DNA of 26,175 nt, from positions 1 to 26,175 of the forward strand of contig CAJTVR010000065.1 of the NCBI GenBank assembly GCA_910580075.1, read 5' to 3'. The position numbers and the translations under genes are program-made. This document shows positions 7,200-15,415 of the stretch, one piece after another. Origin of the DNA: an uncultured Eubacterium sp. Its GTDB lineage: Bacteria; Bacillota; Clostridia; Lachnospirales; Lachnospiraceae. Each line of letters opens with the position of its first letter. Within the stretch, counting starts at the first letter, position 1. The notes below the pieces were generated by a model. The model saw only the letters and a list, made by a program, of their open reading frames with translations, was not told where the DNA came from and did no database searches.

Positions 7200-8246
7200 A
7201 TGAGAATTGTCGTTTTAGCCGGCGGCCTGAATACGGAACGTGACGTATCCTTAGTAACAGGCAGCATGGTAAGTGATGCGCTCAGGCGCAGAGGACACCA
7301 GGTGCTGCTGCTCGATGTATTTATGGGCTGTGGCAGAGCCGGTGATAATTTAGAAGAAATTTTTGAAAAAAGCAGCGAAACAAGTCTTCGGGTAACGGGC
7401 GTCCCGGATACGGCACCGGACTTAGCGCAGATCAGGGCCCAGCGTGAAGACCAGTCAGACTGCTTTTTCGGCCCGAATGTCATCAGTCTGTGCAAAATGG
7501 CTGACATTGTATTTTTAGCACTGCACGGCGAAAACGGGGAAGACGGCCGGATACAGGCAGTTTTTGATTTGTTCGGCATCCGTTATACCGGCAGCAATTA
7601 TTTAAGCAGCGGCATTGCCATGAATAAAAAACTCGCCAAACAGTTTTTTGCAGCAAACGGTATTCCAACGCCTTGCGGCATTTCCATGAAAAAATCAGAA
7701 TGTACTGCCGGTTTTGCACAGACAGGCATGACGCTGCCATGTATTGTAAAACCATGCCGCGGCGGTTCGAGCGTAGGCATTTCCATTGTACATACGCCTG
7801 ATGAATATGAAACTGCATTAAATGAAGCATTTCGCTGGGAAGATGAAGTCATTATAGAATCTTACATCCAGGGCCGCGAATTTTCTATTGCTGTGATTGA
7901 TTCCAAAGCGTTTCCTGTCATAGAAATCGCGCCGCTTGAAGGATTTTATGATTATAAAAACAAATACAAACCCGGCAGCACGATCGAAACCTGCCCGGCT
8001 GACCTGCCGGCTGAAACTGCTGCCAAAATGCAGAATTATGCTGTCGCTGTAGCAAAAGTGCTCGGACTGGACACATATTCCCGCGTGGACTTTATGTTAA
8101 GCGAAGATAATCAGATTTTCTGCCTGGAAGCTAATACACTGCCCGGCATGACACCGACCAGCCTGCTCCCGCAGGAAGCAAAAGCGGTCGGAATGAGTTT
8201 TGAAGATTTATGTGAAAAACTAATCCAGCTTTCGCTGCGGCCATAA
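7200..8246 (+). CDS. ddl: D-alanine--D-alanine ligase
   Basis: Joins two D-alanines with ATP, supplying the dipeptide that MurF adds to the peptidoglycan precursor. The 348-aa protein has the family order: N-terminal GGLNTERDVSLVTG (residues 8-21), FLALHGENGEDGRIQAVFD (binding of the first D-Ala), the ATP-grasp core with CIVKPCRGGSSVGIS, IIESYIQGREFSIAVI, and the metal-binding DFMLSEDNQIFCLEANTLPGMTPTSLLPQEA near the C-terminus. The ATG at 7200 is preceded by AGAGG. The murF gene follows after 31 bp, so the two are co-transcribed. The residues that set D-Ala versus D-lactate choice were not resolved by eye; nothing in the neighbourhood suggests glycopeptide resistance. Confidence 0.96.
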   Translation: MRIVVLAGGLNTERDVSLVTGSMVSDALRRRGHQVLLLDVFMGCGRAGDNLEEIFEKSSETSLRVTGVPDTAPDLAQIRAQREDQSDCFFGPNVISLCKMADIVFLALHGENGEDGRIQAVFDLFGIRYTGSNYLSSGIAMNKKLAKQFFAANGIPTPCGISMKKSECTAGFAQTGMTLPCIVKPCRGGSSVGISIVHTPDEYETALNEAFRWEDEVIIESYIQGREFSIAVIDSKAFPVIEIAPLEGFYDYKNKYKPGSTIETCPADLPAETAAKMQNYAVAVAKVLGLDTYSRVDFMLSEDNQIFCLEANTLPGMTPTSLLPQEAKAVGMSFEDLCEKLIQLSLRP

Positions 8247-8277
8247 CATCTGCAGCCAGAATAAGGAGTATGACAGT

Positions 8278-9672
8278 ATGAAAGGAATGACATTAGAGGC
8301 CATGGCAAAAGCATGCCACGGACAGTTAATCGGCGCAAATTCGATACAGTATTTAAATGCACAGGGCATCGTTACAGACAGCCGCAAAGTCAAAGACGGC
8401 TATGTATTTGCTGCCCTTCGCGGAGAACGCACAGACGGCCACAATTTTATCGCCCAGGTTTTTGAAAGCGGTGCACTGGCAGTGATATCCGAACAGCGGT
8501 TAGATATTTCCAGGCCCTATATTTTAGTAGAATCTTCAAAACAGGCAATTAAAGACCTTGCAGCTTTTTATTTGAGCGGACTAAACCTTAAAGTAACCGG
8601 CATCAGCGGCAGCGTTGGCAAAACGAGCACAAAAGAAATGATTGCCTCCGTGCTTTCTCAAAAATTTAAAGTACACCGGACAGAAGGCAATTTTAACAAC
8701 GAAATCGGCCTTCCGCTGACAATTTTTAAAATCCGCGATGAACATCAGGCAGCGGTGCTGGAAATGGGCATTTCCGAACCTGGCGAAATGCACAGGCTGG
8801 CATCCATTTCCCGCCCGGATATTGCAGTCATTACCAATATCGGACTGGCCCATCTAAAAACACTGCATTCCAGAGAGGGCATTTTAAAAGCAAAAACAGA
8901 AATGTTTGACCACCTGAAAGATCATGCCGCTGTTATTTTAAATGGCGACGACGATATGTTAAGCACCATTGCACAGGTGCAGGGTAAAGAACCTGTATTC
9001 TACGGCATCGGAACCGAAAAACCGCGGACTGCCGTATATAACAGCAAAACGCTCTATGCGTCTGATATAGAAAGCCTCGGCCTGAAAGGCATCCGCCTTG
9101 TCATCCACACCCCGGAAGGTGATTTTCATACACGTATTCCGATACCTGGAAGGCACAATATATACAATGCACTTGCGGCAGCGGCAGTGGGCAGACAGCT
9201 GGGCCTTACAAATGAGGAAATCAAAGCCGGCATCGAACATGCCAGAACCATTGACGGACGCACCAATCTGATCGAAAGCCGCGGCATGACTATTATCGAT
9301 GACTGCTACAATGCAAATCCGGTTTCCATGAAAGCGTCCATTGACGTACTCTCTACTGCGGATGGAAGAACCGTAGCCGTCCTGGGCGATATGGGAGATC
9401 TGGGTGAAAACGAACGCAGTCTTCACTATGATGTCGGCGTTCATCTGGCTTCTAAAAAAATTGACGTGCTCTTTTGCGCCGGAACCCTGATTCAGGAAAC
9501 GGCCCGGGCCGCAGTGCAGCAGAATCCAGACTGTGAAGTGCATGTATTTGCATCCCGTGATGAGATGTTAAAAGAGCTGCTTCCATTTCTGCGTGAAGGA
9601 GACTCTGTACTGATTAAAGCATCGCACTTTATGGAATTTCATGAAGTCGTCGAAGAAATTATTACCATGTAA
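8278..9672 (+). CDS. murF: UDP-N-acetylmuramoyl-tripeptide--D-alanyl-D-alanine ligase
   Basis: Adds D-Ala-D-Ala to the UDP-MurNAc tripeptide, the last cytoplasmic step of peptidoglycan precursor synthesis. The 464-aa protein shows the three Mur ligase domains: an N-terminal substrate domain with VTDSRKVKDGYVFAALRGERTDGH, the central ATPase with the P-loop GSVGKTSTKE (residues 111-120), EGNFNNEIGLPLTIF and EMGISEPGEM, and a C-terminal domain with DDCYNANPVSMKASI and AVLGDMGDLGE. The spacing to ddl is 31 bp, with AAGGAG at 8262-8267. A strong hairpin follows the stop. Confidence 0.96.
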   Translation: MKGMTLEAMAKACHGQLIGANSIQYLNAQGIVTDSRKVKDGYVFAALRGERTDGHNFIAQVFESGALAVISEQRLDISRPYILVESSKQAIKDLAAFYLSGLNLKVTGISGSVGKTSTKEMIASVLSQKFKVHRTEGNFNNEIGLPLTIFKIRDEHQAAVLEMGISEPGEMHRLASISRPDIAVITNIGLAHLKTLHSREGILKAKTEMFDHLKDHAAVILNGDDDMLSTIAQVQGKEPVFYGIGTEKPRTAVYNSKTLYASDIESLGLKGIRLVIHTPEGDFHTRIPIPGRHNIYNALAAAAVGRQLGLTNEEIKAGIEHARTIDGRTNLIESRGMTIIDDCYNANPVSMKASIDVLSTADGRTVAVLGDMGDLGENERSLHYDVGVHLASKKIDVLFCAGTLIQETARAAVQQNPDCEVHVFASRDEMLKELLPFLREGDSVLIKASHFMEFHEVVEEIITM

Positions 9673-9687
9673 ACGTTTCAGATTCAA

Positions 9688-9729
9688 AGAGGTGCAGACA
9701 GCGTTACGGCTGGATGCACCTCTTTTTTT
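9688..9729 (+). terminator. Intrinsic terminator of ddl-murF
   Basis: AGAGGTGCA (9688-9696) pairs perfectly with TGCACCTCT (9715-9723), followed by a run of T to 9729. It sits 16 bp after the murF stop, right against the plsC stop on the other strand, so the stem may also slow minus-strand transcription leaving plsC, although that side has only two T residues. Confidence 0.9.
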
Positions 9730-10475
9730 CACCCATTCTGTACCTCAAGCTCTGCTTCCAGCATCTTTCTTATAATATCCTGCGTATAACTGCCAAGATG
9801 CTTCCGCTGTTCTTTATCCAGGTCTTTGACATAAACCGGCTCTCCGTAAATCAGTACCACATTCGTTTTCCGTATAAATGGTATATGCTTTTCAAAAATA
9901 TCTGCTGAATGCACAATTGCCATCGGAATAATGGCACAGCCCGACTTCTCTGCCATTTTCAGGCTGCCCTCCTTAAACGGAAGCATATCCAGCTCATTTT
10001 CCCCTTTTACCCTCGTTCCTTCCGGGAAAATGCACATAGAAATGCCGTTTTTAATCTGGTCTATTCCTGTCAGCACCATTTTCAGCCCGGCCTTAATATC
10101 TGTCCTGTCCAGAAACAGACAGTGCAGCCGTTTCATCCAGATTCTTAAAAACGGTATTTTCAGCATGCTGTCCTTCGCCACATATCCTGTCAGTCCCGGA
10201 CACCTCGCATAGGTGATTACAATATCAAAGTAACTGCGGTGATTGCCGATATACAATACAGCCTCGTCCTTCGGAACATTCTCTTCACCGCGGACTTCAG
10301 TTCTGACACCTGAAATCAGCAGTACAATTTTAAACGCAAACTGCACCGCCCGAAGGCAGATCATATCCTGCCTGTATGGATTAAAATGTCCTATCACAGC
10401 AGTAACTGCCCAGATAAAAATACCTGCAATAAAAAAAATAACCAAAAACAGTACAATCAGTATCGTACGTATCAT
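9729..10475 (-). CDS. plsC: 1-acyl-sn-glycerol-3-phosphate acyltransferase
   Basis: Transfers an acyl group to lysophosphatidic acid to make phosphatidic acid for membrane lipids. The 248-aa protein has an N-terminal hydrophobic segment (about residues 4-28), the catalytic H79-x4-D84 in NHRSYFD, and the FPEGTR substrate motif (149-154), in the usual spacing for the PlsC family. GGGGG lies 6 bp before the ATG. It is a single gene with its own promoter, convergent with murF. It could be a paralogue with a special acyl preference, since many Clostridia carry several. Confidence 0.93.
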   Translation of the reverse strand: MIRTILIVLFLVIFFIAGIFIWAVTAVIGHFNPYRQDMICLRAVQFAFKIVLLISGVRTEVRGEENVPKDEAVLYIGNHRSYFDIVITYARCPGLTGYVAKDSMLKIPFLRIWMKRLHCLFLDRTDIKAGLKMVLTGIDQIKNGISMCIFPEGTRVKGENELDMLPFKEGSLKMAEKSGCAIIPMAIVHSADIFEKHIPFIRKTNVVLIYGEPVYVKDLDKEQRKHLGSYTQDIIRKMLEAELEVQNG

Positions 10476-10526
10476 GATTTCCCCCTGCCAGGCCGCTTTG
10501 CATACAGCCTGTTTCTATTTTTACTA

Positions 10527-10555
10527 ATTATATGAAATATCCGGCGTTCCTGCAA
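10527..10555 (-). promoter_or_regulatory. Promoter of plsC
   Basis: On the minus strand TTGCAG (10555-10550) and a perfect TATAAT (10532-10527) are 17 bp apart, about 50 bp before the plsC start codon. Confidence 0.75.
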
Positions 10556-10587
10556 TCCTTTTTTCTGTAATTTTCCAAAAATGCTGC

Positions 10588-10847
10588 CCGGACTCCGGAG
10601 AACAGTTAGAAATTCTTAATTTTCTGCCTCATAACCAGGATTTGGGGCACACTGCCTTCCGCTGCATAAAACGCCGAAGCCCCAAAAGGTGTCTGCCAGC
10701 GCCGCTGCATAAAGCCTGCCAGAAACGCCAGGGCATCAGGCACCGGTCCGTCCGCTGCCACAGACTCGAAGCAGAAAATTTAGAATTTCTTACTGTTCGC
10801 AGGCGGAACAGAAAAAGGAAAAAGTTTCTCTTCCCGGCGTCCGGGTA
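10588..10847 (-). repeat. Dispersed repeat family, copy B (long, with inverted arms)
   Basis: Its minus strand matches copy A almost base for base for about 175 bp, from CCCGGACGCCGGG through CACCTTTTGGGGCTTC. It then continues with a second TTTATGCAGCGG unit and a GGGGC...GCCCC hairpin. A 28-bp box at 10771-10798 recurs inverted at 10600-10627 with two mismatches, so most of the copy is enclosed by inverted arms. It fills the gap between plsC and the PrcB-like gene. The frame at 10642-10905 is repeat-derived and not called. Confidence 0.88.
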
Positions 10848-10937
10848 TCCAATACTTTCCGCTACATATCACAGCACCCGCATAACGGATAAGCTCCCCG
10901 CATAAAATGAAACAAGAAATTTCCGGCAGACAAAATC

Positions 10938-11411
10938 ATGATTATAAATCCCCGTATTAAATCAGACTGCCTGTCTTCTCATTTAAAGAGACACAGACGC
11001 AGCCAGACCGCGCTCTTATGCGCTATTACCGCCGCTCTGCTTCTTGCCCTGATGGCCGGGTGCAGCATTTCAAAGCCAGCCCCGAAAAAAATTAAAGATG
11101 CAGACTATACGATTGTAACCGATAGAAATATTCCCGAAAAACTGTTAGAAGTCATCGAACAGAAAAAGGAGGCAGAATTCAAACTTTCTTTTGAAAATAA
11201 TGATGATCTGTACCTCGTTCATGGCTATGGAGAACAGGAAACAGGAGGCTACAGCATCGTTGTCCGTGATCTGTATTTAACCGAAAATGCACTATATTTT
11301 GATACCGAATTACTCGGCCCTGAGAACGGTTCTGACCCGCAAAAAAAGCCTAGTTACCCATATATAGTGGTCAAAACAAAAATGTATAAACAAAATATAG
11401 TATTCGAATAG
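10938..11411 (+). CDS. PrcB-family lipoprotein
   Basis: A 157-aa predicted lipoprotein. After a basic N-terminus comes a hydrophobic stretch (about residues 24-40) ending in LMAGC, with the lipid-anchored cysteine at 42. The mature part (about 57-150) resembles the PrcB C-terminal domain: YTIVTDRNIPEKLLEVIEQKK, then a short strand with YLVHGYGEQETGGYSIVVRDL and a final YIVVKTKM. PrcB-like proteins are thought to interact with a secreted protease in spirochaetes; the role in Clostridia is unknown. The ribosome site before the ATG is weak, and the unusually long N-terminal extension makes the exact start uncertain. It precedes veg but is separated from it by a strong promoter. Confidence 0.75.
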   Translation: MIINPRIKSDCLSSHLKRHRRSQTALLCAITAALLLALMAGCSISKPAPKKIKDADYTIVTDRNIPEKLLEVIEQKKEAEFKLSFENNDDLYLVHGYGEQETGGYSIVVRDLYLTENALYFDTELLGPENGSDPQKKPSYPYIVVKTKMYKQNIVFE

Positions 11412-11420
11412 GGAAATTCA

Positions 11421-11449
11421 TTGACTTTTCAAATGCAGAATGATATACT
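11421..11449 (+). promoter_or_regulatory. Strong SigA-type promoter of veg
   Basis: TTGACT (11421-11426) and TATACT (11444-11449) are separated by 17 bp. Transcription would start near 11456. The leader then holds the hairpin CCGCATTC (11467-11474) / GAATGCGG (11491-11498), with a second AATGCGG copy at 11502-11508 beside the ribosome site. Confidence 0.85.
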
Positions 11450-11528
11450 ATATCTAGTATTTCGATCCGCATTCTGTTTTTTCGGAAATGGAATGCGGTA
11501 AAATGCGGTAAGAGGAGGACAAGAAGAT

Positions 11529-11771
11529 ATGCAGCGGACAGATATAGATAAAGTGCGTGCTTCGGTACATCAGCAATGTGGAAGCAAGGTAATGATTCAG
11601 CTTGACAGAGGCAGAAACAAGGTAGATATCCAGAGTGGCATCATCCAGGGTGCATACCCAAGCGTATTTACAATTCTGGTAGATGATAAGGATGAAAAGA
11701 ATCCTCCACAGCTGCTGTCTTTTAGTTATTCGGATATTATTACCAGAGACATACGAATGAAGTTATGCTGA
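11529..11771 (+). CDS. veg: Veg family protein
   Basis: An 80-aa Veg protein, recognised by RTDIDKVRASVHQQCGSKVMIQLDRGRNKV and the C-terminal FSYSDIITRDIRMKL. In Bacillus subtilis, Veg is small, very highly transcribed and stimulates biofilm matrix genes. Here too the gene follows a near-consensus promoter and a strong ribosome site (AGGAGG at 11513-11518). It lies 118 bp before sipL, as it often neighbours spore or housekeeping genes in Firmicutes. Confidence 0.92.
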   Translation: MQRTDIDKVRASVHQQCGSKVMIQLDRGRNKVDIQSGIIQGAYPSVFTILVDDKDEKNPPQLLSFSYSDIITRDIRMKLC

Positions 11772-11889
11772 CAACATAATACAGACAAGATCATACAAAT
11801 GAACCTGTGTTAATTTACAATCAGATTCATAAAACCCTTCGGCACTGAATAGGATATAAAAAATAATTCAGTATCGGAGGATTTTTTTA

Positions 11890-13458
11890 TTGGATTTTAT
11901 AAAAAAGCTTTTACAGACAAACCAGGAGAGAGGACGGGCATCTATCCAGATCACAGTAGAAAACGATTTTAACCTGCCGGATTATGAGCCGGACATGATT
12001 AAGCTGATTGACCGTAAAGGAACGGCGCGCATTCATGAAACAAGAGTAGAACCTGATCAGGTCGTTATAAACGGTGCCCTGCAGTTTCAGGCACTCTATA
12101 AATGTACCGAATCCGGCAATATCTGCAGCCTGCAGGGCGAAGTGCCTTTTACAGAAACGATTCATATGGAAGGTGTACAGGAAACTGACCAGCTTGTTAT
12201 GCAAAGCAGCATGGAAGATCTTTCCCTGAGCATGATTAACTCCCGCAAGCTGAATATCCGTGCACTGATAGAACTGCACGCTGCCGATCAGATGGAACAG
12301 CAGATAGAGCTTCCTACCGGAATAGAAGATCCTTCTGTTCAGACGCTTTTCAAACAGCAGAAAATGCTGCAGCTGCTGACGCAGAAAAAAGACATCTGCC
12401 GTATTCACAGTGAAATTCTGCTGCCTTCTAACCGCCCGAATATCAGCCGGCTGCTGTGGCAGTGTGTGCAGCTGCGCGGCCTTGACAGCCGGATCCGTGC
12501 CGGAGAAATCGAGCTGACCGGCGAGCTTTTGGTCAATATTTTATATAAAGGCGAAGAGGATGAAAAACAGATCCAGTGCATGGAAACAACCGTGGCTCTG
12601 CATGAACGCATCGAATGCAGTGTCTGCGACCCGGAAACATTATTTAAACTGGTACCTTTACAGGTGCAGCTGGAAGTGACTCCTGCAGAAGATGAAGACG
12701 GTGAAAACCGTATCCTTATGCTGGAAGGAACGCTGGATTTCTATTTAAGGATCTGGCGTGAGGAAAATCTGCAGATACTGGAAGACGCATATTCACTTTC
12801 AGACGATCTGATGCTGGACCGGGAAAATTTCCGTCTGCAGAGCCTTTTAGTTAAAAACGACTCAAAGTTCAAAACTTCAGACCAGATTTTAATTGAAAAC
12901 CAGCCCGCAGAAATACTGCAGCTGTGTGCCAGTGTAGGTGAAGTATTTATTGAAGACAGCCGCATTGTTCCGGATGGAATTGAAACCGAAGGGATTTTAA
13001 AGGTGCGCATGCTTTACATTACGGCAAGCGACGACATGCCAATCGGCATTGCAGAAGGCGTAATTCCTTTCAGCCGCCAGATTGAAGCCGAAGGCATACA
13101 CCCGGAAGATACTTATGAACTGTCTGCAGGCATCGACCAGCTGACTGTTATTCTGGCAGACAACAGCCAGGCTGACATCAAAGCCGTAATCGGGCTGAAT
13201 GCCATTGTCTTCCGCCAGGAAAACAGCGCCCTGATTACCGGTATCGGCAGCCAGCCTGTCGACCTGGAACAGTATGAAAAACAGCCGGGCATCGCCGGAT
13301 ACATTGTAAAATCAGGAGACCGTCTGTGGGACATCGCAAAAGAACATCATACAACAGTTGCAGACGTTGTGCAGATGAACCAGCTGTCCAGCGAACATGT
13401 AAACCGTGGTGACAAGCTGTTAATTGTAAAGCAGATGGGAGCCGCAGCCAGTACATAA
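11890..13458 (+). CDS. sipL: SipL-like spore coat morphogenesis protein (SPOCS/DUF3794 repeats plus LysM)
   Basis: In Clostridioides difficile, SipL binds SpoIVA and is needed for the coat to form around the forespore. This 522-aa protein has the same build: several SPOCS (DUF3794) units (around residues 30-130, 170-270 and 330-430) and one C-terminal LysM at about 472-516 (GYIVKSGDRLWDIAKEHHTT...VNRGDKLLIVK). The start is a TTG at 11890 with GGAGG at 11876-11880; no in-frame ATG fits better. Just upstream, ACTGAAT (11844-11850) and ATTCAGT (11866-11872) form a hairpin against the ribosome site. A sporulation-specific (SigE) promoter would be expected, but none was clear. It marks the organism as a spore former. 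Confidence 0.88.
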   Translation: MDFIKKLLQTNQERGRASIQITVENDFNLPDYEPDMIKLIDRKGTARIHETRVEPDQVVINGALQFQALYKCTESGNICSLQGEVPFTETIHMEGVQETDQLVMQSSMEDLSLSMINSRKLNIRALIELHAADQMEQQIELPTGIEDPSVQTLFKQQKMLQLLTQKKDICRIHSEILLPSNRPNISRLLWQCVQLRGLDSRIRAGEIELTGELLVNILYKGEEDEKQIQCMETTVALHERIECSVCDPETLFKLVPLQVQLEVTPAEDEDGENRILMLEGTLDFYLRIWREENLQILEDAYSLSDDLMLDRENFRLQSLLVKNDSKFKTSDQILIENQPAEILQLCASVGEVFIEDSRIVPDGIETEGILKVRMLYITASDDMPIGIAEGVIPFSRQIEAEGIHPEDTYELSAGIDQLTVILADNSQADIKAVIGLNAIVFRQENSALITGIGSQPVDLEQYEKQPGIAGYIVKSGDRLWDIAKEHHTTVADVVQMNQLSSEHVNRGDKLLIVKQMGAAAST

Positions 13459-13470
13459 AATCCCTTCCCG

Positions 13471-13502
13471 CTCCCGAAAGCCGGCAGTCCTGCTTTCGGG
13501 AG
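13471..13502 (+). terminator. Hairpin after sipL
   Basis: CTCCCGAAAGC (13471-13481) pairs perfectly over 11 bp with GCTTTCGGGAG (13492-13502), 12 bp after the sipL stop. The following bases are T-rich but lack an unbroken run, so termination strength is uncertain. Confidence 0.7.
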
Positions 13503-13580
13503 AATATCCTTTCATTTAAATTGCTGGAAAAGTTCAAAAAAAGTTCACACATTTTTATCATTTTTCCTGCCTTTGTCCGG

Positions 13581-13609
13581 TTGAAATTATACATCACCCA
13601 TGCTATACT
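13581..13609 (+). promoter_or_regulatory. SigA-type promoter of the NlpC/P60 gene
   Basis: TTGAAA (13581-13586) and TATACT (13604-13609) are spaced by 17 bp, placing the start of transcription near 13616 and giving a short leader to the TTG start at 13650. It also argues against the in-frame upstream TTG at 13521 as the start. Confidence 0.8.
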
Positions 13610-13649
13610 ATTGCGAGGAACATTGGACAAACCACAAAGGAGCCTGACA

Positions 13650-15026
13650 TTGAAAAAATATATTACATATAACAAAAAAACAACCCGGAAAATTCTGTCT
13701 CTTCTGCTGGTATCAGCTGTCGGCATTTCTTCTTTACAGCCTGCCTTTGCCAGCCAGCGTAAATCCCAGGCACAGGATGCCAAAAAAGCCGCTGAAAGTA
13801 ATTTAAATTCTGTCAATAATAATATCAGCAGCATTACCGCCAGACAGCAGGATCTGCAGAGAGAAATCAATGCACTGGATGCAGAACTGGTAGAACTTTT
13901 AGTAAATATGGATATCCTCTCAGACGAGCTGGATATAAAAGAGCAGGAAATCGTACAGGCAAATAAAGACCTGAAAACTGCCCAGCAGGAAGAAAACGAT
14001 CAGTACGAACGCATGAAAAAACGAATCTGCAGCATGTATGAGCGCGGAGACAATTCTATTCTCGAAGCTCTGCTCGGCGCATCCAGCATGTCAGATTTTT
14101 TAAACCGCGTGAATTATTACAATGCCGTTTATGATTACGACAGAGAACAGCTTGAAGTATATAAAGAAACAAAACAGCAGGTTATTGATTTAAAATCCCA
14201 GCTGCTTGAAGAACAGTCCGAAATGGAGGAAATGCAGGAAAACTACAAACTCCAGGAGGCAGATTTAAAAACTATGGTAGCACAGAAAGAATCTACCATG
14301 GACGATTTCGACTCCCAGCTGTCACAGGCAAAAATCTTAGCTGCAGAATATAAAGAAACCATTCAGCAGCAGAACCAGATTATCCGGGATGAAGAAGAAA
14401 AAGAACGTATTGCAAGAGAAACTGCAGAACGTGAAGCAAGAGAAGCTGCCGCTGCAGCAGAACAGGCTGCAAGAGAAGCTGCCGCAAGGGCACAGGCTGA
14501 AGCACAGGCGCGTGCAGCACAGCAGTCAGCTGCAAACAGCACTTCTTCATCTTCCACCAGTTCCGGCACTCCTTCAGCCGGAAGCAGTACTTCCGGCAGC
14601 AGCTCATCAGGAAGCAGCTCGTCAGGAAGCAGTTCAGCAGGTACAAGTACTCCGTCTGCTCCGGCAGTCAGCCCGTCCGGTGCTACTGGAAGCGATGTGA
14701 TTAACTATGCAACACAGTTTATCGGCAACCCTTATGTATGGGGCGGTACAAGCCTTACAAACGGGGCAGACTGTTCCGGTTTTGTTATGAGCGTGTATGC
14801 ACACTTTGGCTATTCCCTTCCGCATAGTTCTGCTGCCCAGGCAGGATGCGGCAGAGGTGTCAGCTACAGCGAAGCCCAGCCAGGAGATATTATCTGCTAT
14901 AGCGGCCATGTAGCTCTTTATATGGGCGGCGGCAGAATTGTCGGTGCACAGAGTTCCCGTACCGGTATTACGACTGCAAATGCTACTTACCGGACAATTA
15001 TTGCAGTCAGAAGAATTATTAACTAA
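13650..15026 (+). CDS. Secreted NlpC/P60 peptidoglycan hydrolase with N-terminal coiled coil
   Basis: A secreted cell-wall endopeptidase, probably cutting stem peptides during cell separation. The TTG at 13650 is chosen because AAAGGAG lies 7 bp upstream and a proper signal peptide follows (basic start, core ILSLLLVSAVGISSL, cleavage after AFA, residue 34). Residues about 40-265 are a coiled coil of the CwlO/PcsB type. An Ala/Glu/Arg-rich helix follows, then a Ser/Gly-rich linker and the NlpC/P60 domain (about 345-458) with catalytic C375 in ADCSGF and H420 in GHVALYMGGG. The product is 458 aa. In relatives such proteins are kept inactive by the coiled coil and switched on by FtsEX; no ftsEX is in view. 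Confidence 0.93.
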   Translation: MKKYITYNKKTTRKILSLLLVSAVGISSLQPAFASQRKSQAQDAKKAAESNLNSVNNNISSITARQQDLQREINALDAELVELLVNMDILSDELDIKEQEIVQANKDLKTAQQEENDQYERMKKRICSMYERGDNSILEALLGASSMSDFLNRVNYYNAVYDYDREQLEVYKETKQQVIDLKSQLLEEQSEMEEMQENYKLQEADLKTMVAQKESTMDDFDSQLSQAKILAAEYKETIQQQNQIIRDEEEKERIARETAEREAREAAAAAEQAAREAAARAQAEAQARAAQQSAANSTSSSSTSSGTPSAGSSTSGSSSSGSSSSGSSSAGTSTPSAPAVSPSGATGSDVINYATQFIGNPYVWGGTSLTNGADCSGFVMSVYAHFGYSLPHSSAAQAGCGRGVSYSEAQPGDIICYSGHVALYMGGGRIVGAQSSRTGITTANATYRTIIAVRRIIN

Positions 15027-15059
15027 CGTACAGCCTGTTATAGAAACATTTCTTTAATT

Positions 15060-15154
15060 TTCGCGAATAATGAACCCGATACCGTGCCTGCACAGGTATC
15101 GGGCGAAAACCGCGAATGCCAGATCCTCTGTCAGCTTAGCTGAACCGCGGTTTT
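15060..15154 (+). terminator. Paired hairpins after the NlpC/P60 gene, with competing pairings
   Basis: CCCGATACC (15075-15083) pairs with GGTATCGGG (15095-15103). Right after it, AAAACCGCG (15106-15114) pairs with CGCGGTTTT (15146-15154), which ends in four T and a T-rich tail. The CGCGAA at 15111-15116 could instead pair with TTCGCG at 15060-15065, so the two folds exclude each other. The second hairpin is the likely terminator. Confidence 0.5.
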
Positions 15155-15262
15155 GATCGTCTTCTGATTTTCTTTCTGCTCCTGACCATGTACTTCCTGT
15201 AACAGTTCAGCTCTGAATATCTTCGTCTTTTTCTCTTTTTTTCATAAATTTAACCACATCCC

Positions 15263-15290
15263 TTGCGAAAAACAAAAACATGGTTATAAT
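15263..15290 (+). promoter_or_regulatory. Promoter of map
   Basis: TTGCGA (15263-15268) and a perfect TATAAT (15285-15290) are 16 bp apart. Transcription would start near 15297, about 119 nt before the map start codon. Confidence 0.7.
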
Positions 15291-15415
15291 GATACATGAT
15301 ACATTTATCATCGTTAAATAATTTGGAGCGTTTTTTGAAAAATCTTTCCAGCAGTCCAGGAATCATTTTTATACGCCCTGATATCAAATTCATGAATAGG
15401 ATGAGGAATAATAAG

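Noticed and set aside
8959..9543. 194-codon minus-strand frame
   Set aside because: Antisense shadow of murF.
7200..9672. Possible vancomycin-resistance-type D-Ala-D-Lac cluster
   Set aside because: ddl and murF are the ordinary pair; no vanH, vanX or two-component genes are nearby.
10642..10905. 87-codon plus-strand frame upstream of the PrcB-like gene
   Set aside because: It is entirely repeat copy B plus flank, very rich in Arg/Lys, with no ribosome site.
13235..13870. 211-codon minus-strand frame across the sipL/NlpC junction
   Set aside because: It crosses a strong plus-strand promoter, a hairpin and two clear genes on the other strand; no domain seen.
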